Origin: Catellatospora coxensis
GTDB lineage: Bacteria; Actinomycetota; Actinomycetes; Mycobacteriales; Micromonosporaceae
Length of the DNA stretch: 64,000 nucleotides
Assembly: GCF_016862635.1 (NCBI RefSeq)
Contig: NZ_BONI01000018.1
Coordinates: forward strand, 1 to 64,000
Direction of reading: 5' to 3'
Below the pieces are notes generated by a model that was not told the origin of the DNA, made no database searches, and was given only the letters and a program-made list of their open reading frames with translations. The first letter of the stretch is position 1. The number at the start of each line of letters is the position of its first letter. Positions 51,168 to 59,934 of the stretch are shown piece after piece. The translations under genes and the position numbers were made by a program.

Positions 51168-51923
51168 ATGACGAGTAGTGATCTTTGGGACGAAGACACC
51201 GCGGCGCGATACGACGAGACCTCCGCCGAGATGTTCACACCTGACCTGCTTGATTCGACCGTGGACTTCCTCGCCCGGCTGGCCGGGGACGGTCCGGCGC
51301 TGGAGTTCGCGATCGGGACCGGGCGGGTGGCGGTGCCGCTCGCGGCCCGTGGCGTGCACGTCAGCGGGATCGAGCTGTCGCAGCCGATGGTGGACCAGTT
51401 ACGGCGCAAGGTCTCGGCCGCGGAGGTGCCGGTCGCGGTCGGCGACATGGCAACCACCACCGTGGCCGGCGAGTACTTCTCGCTCGTGTACGTGGTGTGG
51501 AACAGCATCGGCAACGTCCGTACCCAGGACGAGCAGGTGGAATGCTTCCGCAACGCCGCGCGGCACCTGGCGCCGGGCGGCCGGTTCGTGATCGAGCTGT
51601 GGATCCCGGGCATCCGGCGGATGCCGCCCGGCCAGTCGGCGGTGCCGTTCTCGATCAGCGACCGGCACGTCGGCTTCGACACGTACGACATGGTCACCCA
51701 GCAGGGCACCTCGCACCACTACCGGCGGCTCGACGACGGCAGCACCCGGTACGGCGCGAGCAACTTCCGCTACATCTGGCCCGCCGAGTGCGACCTGATG
51801 GCCCGGCTGGCCGGCCTGGAACTCGAACAGCGGGTGGCGGACTGGCACGGCGCCCCGTTCACCTCCGACAGCGAGAGCCACATCTCGGTCTGGCGCAAAC
51901 CCCCGACCACCCCCGCCAGCTGA
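51168..51923 (+). CDS. Class I SAM-dependent methyltransferase
   Basis: A 251-residue methyltransferase. Motif I is ALEFAIGTGRVAVPLAARG, the acidic end of strand 2 is VSGIELS, and motif post-I/II is VAVGDMATTTVAGEYFSLVYVVWNSIGNV. The N-terminus WDEDTAARYDETSAEMF is typical of small-molecule methyltransferases. ATG 51168 is chosen; the ribosome site is weak. A very regular hairpin follows. Substrate unknown. Confidence 0.88.
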   Translation: MTSSDLWDEDTAARYDETSAEMFTPDLLDSTVDFLARLAGDGPALEFAIGTGRVAVPLAARGVHVSGIELSQPMVDQLRRKVSAAEVPVAVGDMATTTVAGEYFSLVYVVWNSIGNVRTQDEQVECFRNAARHLAPGGRFVIELWIPGIRRMPPGQSAVPFSISDRHVGFDTYDMVTQQGTSHHYRRLDDGSTRYGASNFRYIWPAECDLMARLAGLELEQRVADWHGAPFTSDSESHISVWRKPPTTPAS

Positions 51924-51939
51924 CCGTCATGGCACAACC

Positions 51940-51993
51940 GTGGATCTAGAAGAGTTGTGGTCGCTCCCGCGACGACAACTCTTCTAGATCCAC
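51940..51993. repeat. 54-base near-perfect hairpin
   Basis: GTGGATCTAGAAGAGTTGT (51940-51958) pairs perfectly with 51975-51993; after one G/G mismatch GTCGC pairs with GCGAC around TCCC. It is more AT-rich than its surroundings, lacks a T-tract, and sits 16 bases after the methyltransferase stop and 14 bases from the end of a possible minus-strand small gene. Confidence 0.75.
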
Positions 51994-52007
51994 GCCAGGG
52001 CGTGAGG

Positions 52008-52199
52008 TCAGGCGGTGGGGCGGGGGTCCGTGGAGCCGGGCACGGCGAAGGGGTCGATGACGACCGGGCGGGACGCGGCGGCGTCGCGGTTCTCGGGGCG
52101 GGGCTCTTCCGGCGCGCTGAAGACGAGGGCGGCCGGCGGCGTGCGCCGAGCGGGGTTGTGGGCTGAGGCAGCGGACAACGCGGGCTCCAAGTGGCACAA
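52008..52199 (-). CDS. Possible small hypothetical protein
   Basis: A 63-residue frame starting MCHLEPALSAASAHN and ending in a hydrophilic Pro/Arg/Asp-rich tail (RPVVIDPFAVPGSTD). It has no signal peptide or membrane segment. Support is positional: it fills a 400-base gap (51994-52399) and its stop is followed by the strong hairpin at 51940-51993. A clear ribosome site is not seen, so it may be spurious. The rest of the gap (52200-52399) shows only a short AT-rich patch near 52255-52280. Confidence 0.35.
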   Translation of the reverse strand: MCHLEPALSAASAHNPARRTPPAALVFSAPEEPRPENRDAAASRPVVIDPFAVPGSTDPRPTA

Positions 52200-52399
52200 C
52201 GGGACGGCACCCGAGGTCCGGGCGCCTGGCGACGACGGTACCCGGCAGAGGCGACATATAACAGCGAGTAACGAAAACCTCTTGGCCGGCGAGCACCGGT
52301 TTGCCGTCCCCGGCCCCGGGTATCCGCAGACCTGCCGGTCCCGGCCCCGTCATCCGGTACCCGGCACTCATCCCTCGCGCCGCAGCCCGGAGGCCCGCC

Positions 52400-53665
52400 A
52401 TGTCGCCGCCCGAACCCGCCACCGCCCCGCCGGCACCCGCGATCGAGGCAGCCCGGTGGCGGTCCGGCCTGCGGGCGGCCCGGCAGCGGCTCGAATCGGC
52501 CCGTGCGCCCGGACCCCTGTGGGTGCCCGCCGACACCGACCCGCCGGACGCCGCGGACGAGCCGCACGAGGACGCCGACCACGCCGTCGCGTACTGGCTG
52601 CGGGTCGCGGCCGCGTGGGGCTGGCGCTTCCTGGTGCTGGCCGGGGTCGGCTGGGTGCTGCTGTCGCTGGCCGGGCGGCTCGCCCAGGTGCTGGTGCCGC
52701 TGGCCATCGCGCTGCTGCTGGCGGCGCTGCTGGCGCCGGCGGTGCGGGTGCTGCACGAGCGGCTGCGGCTGCCCGCCTCGGTGGCCACCGCGATCGTGCT
52801 GTTCGGCGGGGTGCTGCTGACGGCCGGCTTCCTCGCCCTGCTGGTCACGCAGCTCATCGACGGCATGCCGGGCCTGGCCGAGAACGCCTCCGCGGGCCTG
52901 CAGCAGGTCCGCGAGTGGCTGCGCACCGGCCCGCTGCACCTGTCGACCCGCCAGCTCGACGGCACCTTCGACGCGGCCGGGGCGTGGGTCGCCGACAACC
53001 GCCAGAACCTGACCAGCGGTCTGTTCGCCACGGCGGGCATGGGGTTCGAGGTGCTGATCACGGCGATGCTCATCGTCGTCGTGACGTTCTTCTTCCTGCG
53101 GGACGGGCGCAGGTTGTGGCACCTGTCGATGATCGCGCTGCCGCGCCGGGCGCGCCGCCGGGTGCTGGAGGCCGGCGACGCCGGGTGGCTGACCCTGGTC
53201 GCGTACGTGCGCGCCACGGTGATCGTCGCGTTCATCGACGCCGTCGGCATCGGGCTGGCGCTGGTGCTGCTGCGGGTCGAGTTCGCGTTCCTGCTGGCGG
53301 CGCTGGTGTTCCTGGCGTCGTTCATCCCGATCGTCGGGGCGACGGTCTCCGGGGCGGTGGCGGTGCTCGTCGCGCTGGTCGACGAGGGGCCGCTGACGGC
53401 GCTGATCGTGCTCGCGGCGGTCATCGTGGTGCAGCAGGTCGAGGGGCACGTGCTGCAACCGCTGATCATGGGCCGGGCGGTCGCGATCCACCCGCTGGCG
53501 GTGATCGTCGCGCTCGCCGCCGGGGTCGCCGTCGCCGGGATCATCGGCGCGCTGGTCGCGGTGCCGCTGGTCGCGGTCCTCAACACCGCGCTGCGCCACC
53601 TGACCCACTACCAGCCTCCACCCGCCCCGGAGGCGGTCGTGGTCAGCGCCGACCCGGCGCCCTGA
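52400..53665 (+). CDS. AI-2E family transporter (TqsA/YdiK-like)
   Basis: A 421-residue membrane protein. An N-terminal charged ~75-residue cytoplasmic region precedes eight hydrophobic segments, including LVPLAIALLLAALLAPAVRVL, MLIVVVTFFFLRDGRR and the family hallmark FLASFIPIVGATVSG followed by QQVEGHVLQPLIMGRAV, then PLAVIVALAAGVAVAGIIGA. Members export autoinducer-2-like solutes or act as Na+/H+ antiporters. GGAGG precedes ATG 52400. Single gene. Confidence 0.92.
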   Translation: MSPPEPATAPPAPAIEAARWRSGLRAARQRLESARAPGPLWVPADTDPPDAADEPHEDADHAVAYWLRVAAAWGWRFLVLAGVGWVLLSLAGRLAQVLVPLAIALLLAALLAPAVRVLHERLRLPASVATAIVLFGGVLLTAGFLALLVTQLIDGMPGLAENASAGLQQVREWLRTGPLHLSTRQLDGTFDAAGAWVADNRQNLTSGLFATAGMGFEVLITAMLIVVVTFFFLRDGRRLWHLSMIALPRRARRRVLEAGDAGWLTLVAYVRATVIVAFIDAVGIGLALVLLRVEFAFLLAALVFLASFIPIVGATVSGAVAVLVALVDEGPLTALIVLAAVIVVQQVEGHVLQPLIMGRAVAIHPLAVIVALAAGVAVAGIIGALVAVPLVAVLNTALRHLTHYQPPPAPEAVVVSADPAP

Positions 53666-53701
53666 GCGTTCCGTGTCGGGGTGCGTCGCCATAATCCGCG
53701 C

Positions 53702-54262
53702 GTGGATCTGGACGGATGCTGGGCGCTGATCGAGTCGGTGCGCGCCGACGTGAACCCTTCGTGGGACGACATGGATTGGAGGTTCGGGGAGGCGATGATC
53801 GAACGGCTCGCCGCCCTGCCGCCCGCTGACATCGTGGTCTTTCAGTACTTCTTCGACGGCCTGCGGTTCCAGGTGCACTCCGATCGCGTCTGGCAGGCGG
53901 CCCGCCTGATCCAGGACGGCTGCGGCGACGACTCGTTCAGCCGCTTCTGCGCCGGGCTGATCAGCCTGGGCCCGGAATGGTACGGGCGCATCGCCGCCGA
54001 CGCCGACGCGCTGGCCGAGCACCCGGCGGTCCGGGGAATCGCCGCGGGCACGGTCGACCGGTACGCGCTGCAGATGGAGACGTTCGAGTTCAGCGCCTAT
54101 GAGGCGTACGAGCAGGCCACCGGCATCGAGGACGGGTTGTGGACGGCCGCGGACGACTACACGCCCGGCGAGCCGTACCCGTGGACGGCGCCGACCGACA
54201 GCAGCCGGCGCCTGCCGCGCCTGGAGGCGCTGTTCCCCGAGAGCGCCGCGTTCTTCCGCTGA
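53702..54262 (+). CDS. DUF4240 domain protein
   Basis: A 186-residue cytoplasmic protein. The pattern CWALIESVRADV, IVVFQYFFDGLRFQVHSDRVWQAARLIQDGCGDDSFSRFCAGLISLG, and AYEQATG matches DUF4240, an acidic, Trp/Phe-rich family found in many bacteria, often near polymorphic toxin or immunity genes. GTG 53702 fits the conserved start; GTG 53681 is in frame. No toxin is evident nearby. Function unknown. Confidence 0.82.
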   Translation: MDLDGCWALIESVRADVNPSWDDMDWRFGEAMIERLAALPPADIVVFQYFFDGLRFQVHSDRVWQAARLIQDGCGDDSFSRFCAGLISLGPEWYGRIAADADALAEHPAVRGIAAGTVDRYALQMETFEFSAYEAYEQATGIEDGLWTAADDYTPGEPYPWTAPTDSSRRLPRLEALFPESAAFFR

Positions 54263-54292
54263 GAGCACGCCACCCGGCCGCGGTCGACGGGC

Positions 54293-54327
54293 CGTGGCGG
54301 GCAGGACGCGCAGTCCTGCCCGCCACG
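54293..54327. terminator. 15-bp hairpin after the DUF4240 gene
   Basis: CGTGGCGGGCAGGAC and GTCCTGCCCGCCACG pair perfectly around GCGCA, 31 bases after the stop at 54262. Confidence 0.7.
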
Positions 54328-54329
54328 AA

Positions 54330-54365
54330 CGCCGGCCCGGTCACCCAGGTGTGATCGGGCCGGCG
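54330..54365 (-). terminator. 15-bp hairpin after the ThuA/GDL gene
   Basis: CGCCGGCCCGGTCAC pairs with GTGATCGGGCCGGCG (one G-T pair) around CCAGGT. It lies five bases beyond the minus-strand stop at 54370, back to back with the previous hairpin. Confidence 0.7.
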
Positions 54366-54369
54366 GGTC

Positions 54370-57300
54370 TCAAACCTGGGTCAGCCGCCACGTCTGGTTG
54401 GACCCCGTGTGGCAGGTCCACTGGATGATCGCGGCGTTGTCGGCGGTGGACGCGCCGTTGACGTCCAGGCACTTGCCGCTGTGCACGGCCTTGAGCTGGT
54501 ACACCCCCGTGGTCGAGGTGGGCACCGCCTGCCACTTCATGTTGTTGTTCGTGGTGCAGGTGAGCTGCACCATCGCCGCCCCGTCGGCGGTCGAACCGCC
54601 CGAGGCCGCCAGGCACTTGCCGCTGTGCACGGCCTTGAGGTAGACGTAACCGCCGCCCGCGTCGACGGCCTGCCACTTCTGGTTGTTGCCGCCGGTGGCG
54701 GGCCACTGCACCACGGTCGCGTTGTCGGCCGTGGACACCCCGCTGACGTCGGCGAGCTTGCTGCTGTGCTGCGCGGTCAGCGTGTACGTCTTGCCGGCGA
54801 TCCCCCCGGTCGGGTTGGTGCCGACCCCGGCCCCGGCGAAGGTGAACGAGTCGACGTCGAAGTTGTTGTTCACGCTCGACTTGAACACCATGTACAGCTT
54901 GTGCGTGCCGGACAGGGCCGCCACGTTCACGGCCGCCTGCTGGACGTAGGTGTCCCAGCCGCCGGTCGCCGCGATCGGGTTGGTCGCCAGCAGGGTGCCC
55001 GTCGGGGAGTCGGCGCGCAGCTCGATGCTGCCGCCGCCGCTCGGCGACGAGACCCGGTAGCTGACGCTGGTGATGCCCTGCACGCTCATCGGATCGAACA
55101 TGATCCAGTCGTTGTTGCTGACGTCGCCGATGCGGTTACCGCTCTCCGCGCCGGCCTGGGCGACGACCCGGATGCCGGACTGGCTGGTGAAGTACTCCGC
55201 CTGCTTGTGCTTGGGCTGCAGCACCACGTTGGCGTAGCCGGTCAGCCGCGCCACCGTGCCGTTGCCGTTGTCCTGGTAGCGGGAGTTGAGCAGGTAGAAC
55301 AGGTTGGCGCCGTCCGGGTGGCCGCCGAGGTTGCCGGTGGCGATGGTGCCGGAGCAGCCGGGCAGGTCGGTGGTCGGGTGGGCGTGGTCGTCGTGGCCCA
55401 GGGCCGGGTTGGTGAACACCTGCGTGCAGTTGATCGTGCCGTCCTGCGCGTCGGTGACGTTCAGGCTGTACGCGACGTTCTGCCCGAAGTCGAGCATGCC
55501 GCCGTTGGGCGGCGAGGTGATGTTCACGATCGGGGCGTTGTTGCCGACCGTGATCGGCACGTTGACGAACGACGACCGGCCGGTGTTGTCGGTGACGGTC
55601 AGCTTCGCGGTGTAGTTGCCGTTGGTGGTGTACGCCCGGGTCGGGTTCGCGGCGGTGGAGTCGGTGCTGCCGTTGCTGTCGAAGTCCCAGGCGAACGAGA
55701 TGGTGTCCCCGGCGTCCGGGTCGTACGAGCCGGCGCTGGAGAACGCCACGTTCAGCGTGGCCAGACCGTTGGTCGGGGTGGCCGTGGCCTTGGCGACCGG
55801 GGCGCGCCCGCCGTGCACGTAGTCGATGCGGTAGAGCCCCGAGTCGTTGTTGCCGCCGCCGAACTCCGAGCCCCACTCCAGCACGTACAGCGAGCCGTCG
55901 GGGCCGAAGCGCATCGCCATCGGCTTGATGAAGCCGCCGCCCGGCAGGAACGGGTTGATCTTCACCAGGTTGCCCGAGGAGTCGAAGTGGATCTCCTTGA
56001 GATAGTTGCGGGACCACTCGTAGAAGAAGTGCACGCCGTTGTAGTACGCCGGGAACTTCGTCGCCGAGGTGCTGGCCGCGTTGTAGCGGTAGACCGGGCC
56101 GCCCATCGGCGCCGAGCCGCCCTCGCCCATCTCCGGGAACGTCGGCGAGACGCCGTAGCCGTACCAGATCTGGGGCTGGACCAGCGGCGGCAGCGTGCGC
56201 AGGCCGGTGTTGTTCGGCGAGTCGTTGACCGGCGCGTTGCAGTTGAACTTCGCCCCGACCACACCGGTGTCCGGGTTGTACGGCGCGTACGCCTGGTTGT
56301 TGCCGTGGCAGAACGGCCAGCCGAAGTTGCCCGCCTGCTTGATCACGTTGAGCTCGACCAGGCCCTCCGGGCCCCGGTTGGTGGTCGCGCCGCCCCGGTC
56401 AGGGCCGTAGTCGGCCAGGTTCACCCAGCCGGTCTGCATGTCGACCTCGAACCGGAACGGGTTGCGGAAGCCCATCGCGTAGATCTCGGGCTTGGTCAGC
56501 GCGGTGCCCGGCGCGAACAGGTTGCCGCTGGGGATGGTGTAGGTACCGTTGCTCTCCGGGTGGATGCGCAGCAGCTTGCCCCGCAGGTCGTTGGTGTTGC
56601 CGGCACTGCGGGCCGCGTCCAGGAAGCTCTTGCCCGATCGCCAGTCCAGCGGCGCGTACCCCTGCCAGGCCGGGTCCAGGTTGGGCGGCGAGTCGTCACC
56701 GGTCGACAGGTACAGGTTGCCGCCCGGCCCGAACGCGACGTAGCCGCCGGTGTGCCCCGGCTCGCTGAAGGTCCGGTCCCGGTACGCGGGCACGTTGAGC
56801 AGCACCTGCTCGCTGGACAGGTTGAGGGTGTCGCCGCTCATGGTGAACCGGGACAGCCGGTTGACGTCGGTCGTGCTCGACGCCGGTGAGTAGTAGAGGT
56901 AGATCCACCCGTTGGTGGCGAAGTTCGGGTCGAGCGCCATGCCGACCAGGCCGTCCTCGCCGCCGGTGTAGACCGACAGCTGGGCCGCCTGCACCGTCTG
57001 CTGCTGCGCGGGCTTGAAGATGTTGAGCTTGCCGCCGCGCTGCACGTAGAACACCCGGCCGTCCGGGGCGATGTCCAGCGCCATCGGGTCGACGGTGTTG
57101 GAGTCGAGGGTGACCTTCTCGAAGTTGGACCACACCGTGCCGCCGCAGTCGCCGGGCAGGTTGCCCGCCGCGTAGCGCACGCCGCCCAGGATGTGGTTGC
57201 GGAAGTTGGTCTCGCTGTACGACGCGTCGTCGTGGCCCATCGCGGTGGCCCACACCTTGCCGCCTTCGGCCTCGCGGCACCAGGAGATCGGGTGGTCGGG

Positions 57301-57930
57301 CCCCATCGCCGCGCCGCCCGGGTTGTACGTGCGCTCGTCGGCCGTCACCAGCACGTGCACCTGGCCGCGCGCGTTGACGTCGAAGTTGTACCACTCCTCG
57401 GTGCGCTGCCAGTTGTCCGGCAGGCCCGTGGTGGACGGGTGCGCCTTGTCGGCGACCCGGGCCCAGCCCTGCAGCGAGCCGGGCGAGTGCTCCGGCATGT
57501 GCGCGCCGCCGTTGATGGTGGCGTCCCACCACGGGAAGGCCGACTCGATGCCCATGTCGGTGGCGTTGTGGATGGCCACGATGCCCTTGCCGCTGCGCAG
57601 GAAGTTCTGCGTCGCGGTGCGCTGGGCGTCGTTGTCGAAGACCATGCCGGAGGTCTGGAACATGACCAGCACGTCGAACGTGTTGAGGTTGGCGGTGTTC
57701 AGGACGGTCGAGTCCTCGCTGAACACGACCTCGAAGTTGTTGGCGGCGGCCAGCTGGCTGAACATGGTGGTGCCGGCGGCGATGGATCCGTGCCGGTAGC
57801 CGGCGGTCTCGCTGAAGACCAGCGCGCGGAACGCCGGTGCGGCCGAGGCGGTGCCCGTGGGCAGCACGCTGACGGCTATTGCGGTGGCCAGCGCGAGGAA
57901 CGCGCCAAGGACAGGTCTGCGGCGGCTCAT
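54370..57930 (-). CDS. Secreted ThuA-sugar dehydrogenase-PKD-CBM-ricin protein
   Basis: A 1,186-residue exported multidomain protein. After a signal peptide (1-30) come: ThuA (~33-255; LVFSETAGYRHGS, VAIHNATDMG, GKVWATAMGHD); a glucose/sorbosone dehydrogenase-like propeller (~270-690; PDGRVFYVQRGGKLNIF, GLVGMALDPNFATNGWIYLYYS, NLYLSTGDD, AGNFGWPFC); PKD (~700-790; SYDPDAGDTISFAWDFDSNG); a linker sandwich; a CBM6/35-like domain (~905-1045); and a C-terminal ricin-type trefoil (~1055-1186) with three QxW repeats (NQKWQAV, NMKWQAV, NQTWRL). It probably oxidises or modifies bound polysaccharide. It is divergent from the sugar ABC operon and likely co-regulated. Confidence 0.92.
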   Translation of the reverse strand: MSRRRPVLGAFLALATAIAVSVLPTGTASAAPAFRALVFSETAGYRHGSIAAGTTMFSQLAAANNFEVVFSEDSTVLNTANLNTFDVLVMFQTSGMVFDNDAQRTATQNFLRSGKGIVAIHNATDMGIESAFPWWDATINGGAHMPEHSPGSLQGWARVADKAHPSTTGLPDNWQRTEEWYNFDVNARGQVHVLVTADERTYNPGGAAMGPDHPISWCREAEGGKVWATAMGHDDASYSETNFRNHILGGVRYAAGNLPGDCGGTVWSNFEKVTLDSNTVDPMALDIAPDGRVFYVQRGGKLNIFKPAQQQTVQAAQLSVYTGGEDGLVGMALDPNFATNGWIYLYYSPASSTTDVNRLSRFTMSGDTLNLSSEQVLLNVPAYRDRTFSEPGHTGGYVAFGPGGNLYLSTGDDSPPNLDPAWQGYAPLDWRSGKSFLDAARSAGNTNDLRGKLLRIHPESNGTYTIPSGNLFAPGTALTKPEIYAMGFRNPFRFEVDMQTGWVNLADYGPDRGGATTNRGPEGLVELNVIKQAGNFGWPFCHGNNQAYAPYNPDTGVVGAKFNCNAPVNDSPNNTGLRTLPPLVQPQIWYGYGVSPTFPEMGEGGSAPMGGPVYRYNAASTSATKFPAYYNGVHFFYEWSRNYLKEIHFDSSGNLVKINPFLPGGGFIKPMAMRFGPDGSLYVLEWGSEFGGGNNDSGLYRIDYVHGGRAPVAKATATPTNGLATLNVAFSSAGSYDPDAGDTISFAWDFDSNGSTDSTAANPTRAYTTNGNYTAKLTVTDNTGRSSFVNVPITVGNNAPIVNITSPPNGGMLDFGQNVAYSLNVTDAQDGTINCTQVFTNPALGHDDHAHPTTDLPGCSGTIATGNLGGHPDGANLFYLLNSRYQDNGNGTVARLTGYANVVLQPKHKQAEYFTSQSGIRVVAQAGAESGNRIGDVSNNDWIMFDPMSVQGITSVSYRVSSPSGGGSIELRADSPTGTLLATNPIAATGGWDTYVQQAAVNVAALSGTHKLYMVFKSSVNNNFDVDSFTFAGAGVGTNPTGGIAGKTYTLTAQHSSKLADVSGVSTADNATVVQWPATGGNNQKWQAVDAGGGYVYLKAVHSGKCLAASGGSTADGAAMVQLTCTTNNNMKWQAVPTSTTGVYQLKAVHSGKCLDVNGASTADNAAIIQWTCHTGSNQTWRLTQV

Positions 57931-58361
57931 GCCGTCTCCTTCTCGTACCCCTCAAAGGACGGTCGGGTCCGTCATGCGTCCGCCGCGACGCACGACCGTG
58001 CAGCGCTCCGATGCCCGAACAGGGATTCGGCATCGACATGTGTCAGTTCCGTTAACGGAGAGCGCGATGCCGAGCATGGCCTGAGCCAACGCGGCCCGTC
58101 AATATTCTGCCGATGCCAGTTTTAACGGAATCACTGAAAGTTTGTTGTCTGCCAGGCAAAACTACGGTCCACTCCAGAGAAAGCACAAAATCGTTTTACA
58201 TCACGCCTGCTAGATGCATCAATGCCGAACCGTGACCATTTCTGGCTCGTTACAGGCTTGCTAGATCGACCATCAGCGTTTAACGTCCGACGCCAAGACT
58301 TCCGATCAGGACAGCAAAAGTTTCCGCTATGCCAACGAAAGTAGCTGATCGAGGAGGTGCG
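57931..58361. promoter_or_regulatory. Divergent control region with TTAACGGA motifs
   Basis: This 431-base AT-richer intergenic region separates the ThuA/GDL gene from the sugar ABC operon. It holds the perfect 12-bp palindrome TCCGTTAACGGA (58048-58059), a half-site copy TTAACGGA (58122-58129), a looser GTTTAACGTC near 58279-58288, and a direct repeat TGCTAGAT (58208-58215 and 58259-58266, 51 bases apart). The palindrome and repeats look like operators for a sugar-responsive repressor and a second factor. No gene is seen. Confidence 0.6.
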
Positions 58362-59879
58362 GTGCAGCAAGCCAGCGAACCGCCGCTGCTGCGGATGCGC
58401 GGCGTCGGCAAGGCGTTCTTCGGGGTACGCGTGCTCGACGACGTCGACCTCGACCTCCACCCCGGACAGGTGCACGCGCTGGTCGGCGAGAACGGCGCCG
58501 GCAAGTCCACCCTGATGAAGATCGCCAGCGGGGTGTACCAGCCTGACGCCGGCACGCTGGAGCTGTCGGGGCGGGCGGTGACGCTGCCCGACCCCCGCGC
58601 CGCGCAGGCCGCCGGGATCGGCATCATCCATCAGGAGTTCAACCTGCTCCCGGAGCGCACCGTCGCGGAGAACGTCTTCCTCGGCCGCGAACCGATGCGC
58701 CGCGGCCTGGTCGACCGCCGCGCCATGCACGACCGCACCGCCGAGCTGCTCGCCGGCATCGGCGAGACCGCGATCGCGCCGCAGACCCGGGTCGGCCGGC
58801 TCGGCGTCGCCCAGCAGCAGGTCGTCGAGATCGTCAAGGCGCTCGCGCTGGACGCGCGGGTGCTCATCATGGACGAACCGACCGCCGCGCTGGCCGAACA
58901 CGAGGTCGAGCTGCTCTACGCGCTGGTCCGGCGGCTGCAGCAGCGCGGCATCGGCATCCTGTACGTCTCGCACCGGCTCACCGAGGTCTTCGACCTGTCC
59001 GGCCGCATCACCGTGCTCAAGGACGGCCGCCGCGTGACCACCCTCGACACCGCCGAGGCCACCGCGGACACCCTGGTCCGGCACATGGTCGGCCGCGAGC
59101 TGTCGCACTACTACCCCGAGCGCGCCGCCCCCGGCGGCGCCGGCGCGGCCCGGTTGCGGCTGTCCGCCGCGGGCAACGGCCGGCTGCGCCCGGTCGACCT
59201 CGAACTGCGCTCCGGCGAGGTGCTCGGCGTCGGCGGGCTGCAGGGCTCCGGCCGCTCCGCGCTGGCCCGTGCCGTCTTCGGGGTGGACGGCTTCCGCACC
59301 GGGCAGCTGCTGCTCGACGGGGTGCCGGTGCGGGTGCGCTCGCCGCGCCAGGCGGTGCGGGCCGGGATCGCGTACGTCACCGAGGACCGCAAGGGCGAAG
59401 GGCTCGCGCTCAGCCAGTCGGTGCTCGACAACGCGCTGCTCGCCCAGCACGCCGTGCGGCCGCGCTGGTTCGCCCGCACCGCCCGCGCCACCACCGTGCG
59501 CGAGCTGCTCGACGCGGTCGAGGTGCACGCCGCCGGGACCGGCCAGGAGATCCGCTACCTGTCCGGCGGCAACCAGCAGAAGGTGATCCTGGCCCGCTGG
59601 CTGGCGATGAAACCGCGGGTGCTGCTGTTCGACGAGCCCACCCGCGGCATCGACGTCGGCGCGAAGGCCGCTATCCATGACCTGATCCGCAAGCTCGCCG
59701 ACGACGGCGCGGCGGTGCTGATGATCTCGTCGGAGCTGCCCGAGCTGATCGGCATGAGCGACCGCATCGTCGTCATGCGCGACGGCGCGATCGCCGGCGA
59801 GCTGCCCGCCGGGTCGAGCGAGGAGGCCGTGATGGGCCTGGCCACAGGTGCCGCCACGAGCACGGAGGTGCCCGCATGA
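58362..59879 (+). CDS. Sugar ABC transporter ATP-binding protein (RbsA/MglA-like)
   Basis: A 505-residue tandem ATPase of the carbohydrate uptake (CUT2) type. Domain 1 has Walker A GENGAGKST and MDEPTAAL; its signature is LGVAQQQ. Domain 2 has a degenerate Walker A (GLQGSGRSAL), signature LSGGNQQK and FDEPTRGID, as usual for RbsA/MglA. GAGGAGG at 58350-58356 places the start at GTG 58362, not the upstream ATG 58329. It energises the two permeases downstream. The imported sugar is unknown; the TIM-barrel epimerase at the operon end and the divergent sugar dehydrogenase suggest a rare sugar or inositol-like compound. Confidence 0.93.
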   Translation: MQQASEPPLLRMRGVGKAFFGVRVLDDVDLDLHPGQVHALVGENGAGKSTLMKIASGVYQPDAGTLELSGRAVTLPDPRAAQAAGIGIIHQEFNLLPERTVAENVFLGREPMRRGLVDRRAMHDRTAELLAGIGETAIAPQTRVGRLGVAQQQVVEIVKALALDARVLIMDEPTAALAEHEVELLYALVRRLQQRGIGILYVSHRLTEVFDLSGRITVLKDGRRVTTLDTAEATADTLVRHMVGRELSHYYPERAAPGGAGAARLRLSAAGNGRLRPVDLELRSGEVLGVGGLQGSGRSALARAVFGVDGFRTGQLLLDGVPVRVRSPRQAVRAGIAYVTEDRKGEGLALSQSVLDNALLAQHAVRPRWFARTARATTVRELLDAVEVHAAGTGQEIRYLSGGNQQKVILARWLAMKPRVLLFDEPTRGIDVGAKAAIHDLIRKLADDGAAVLMISSELPELIGMSDRIVVMRDGAIAGELPAGSSEEAVMGLATGAATSTEVPA

Positions 59880-59934
59880 GCGAGCGGACCAGCAGCCCCG
59901 GTGCTGCCGACGATGACCGCGGCAAGGAGAAGGC

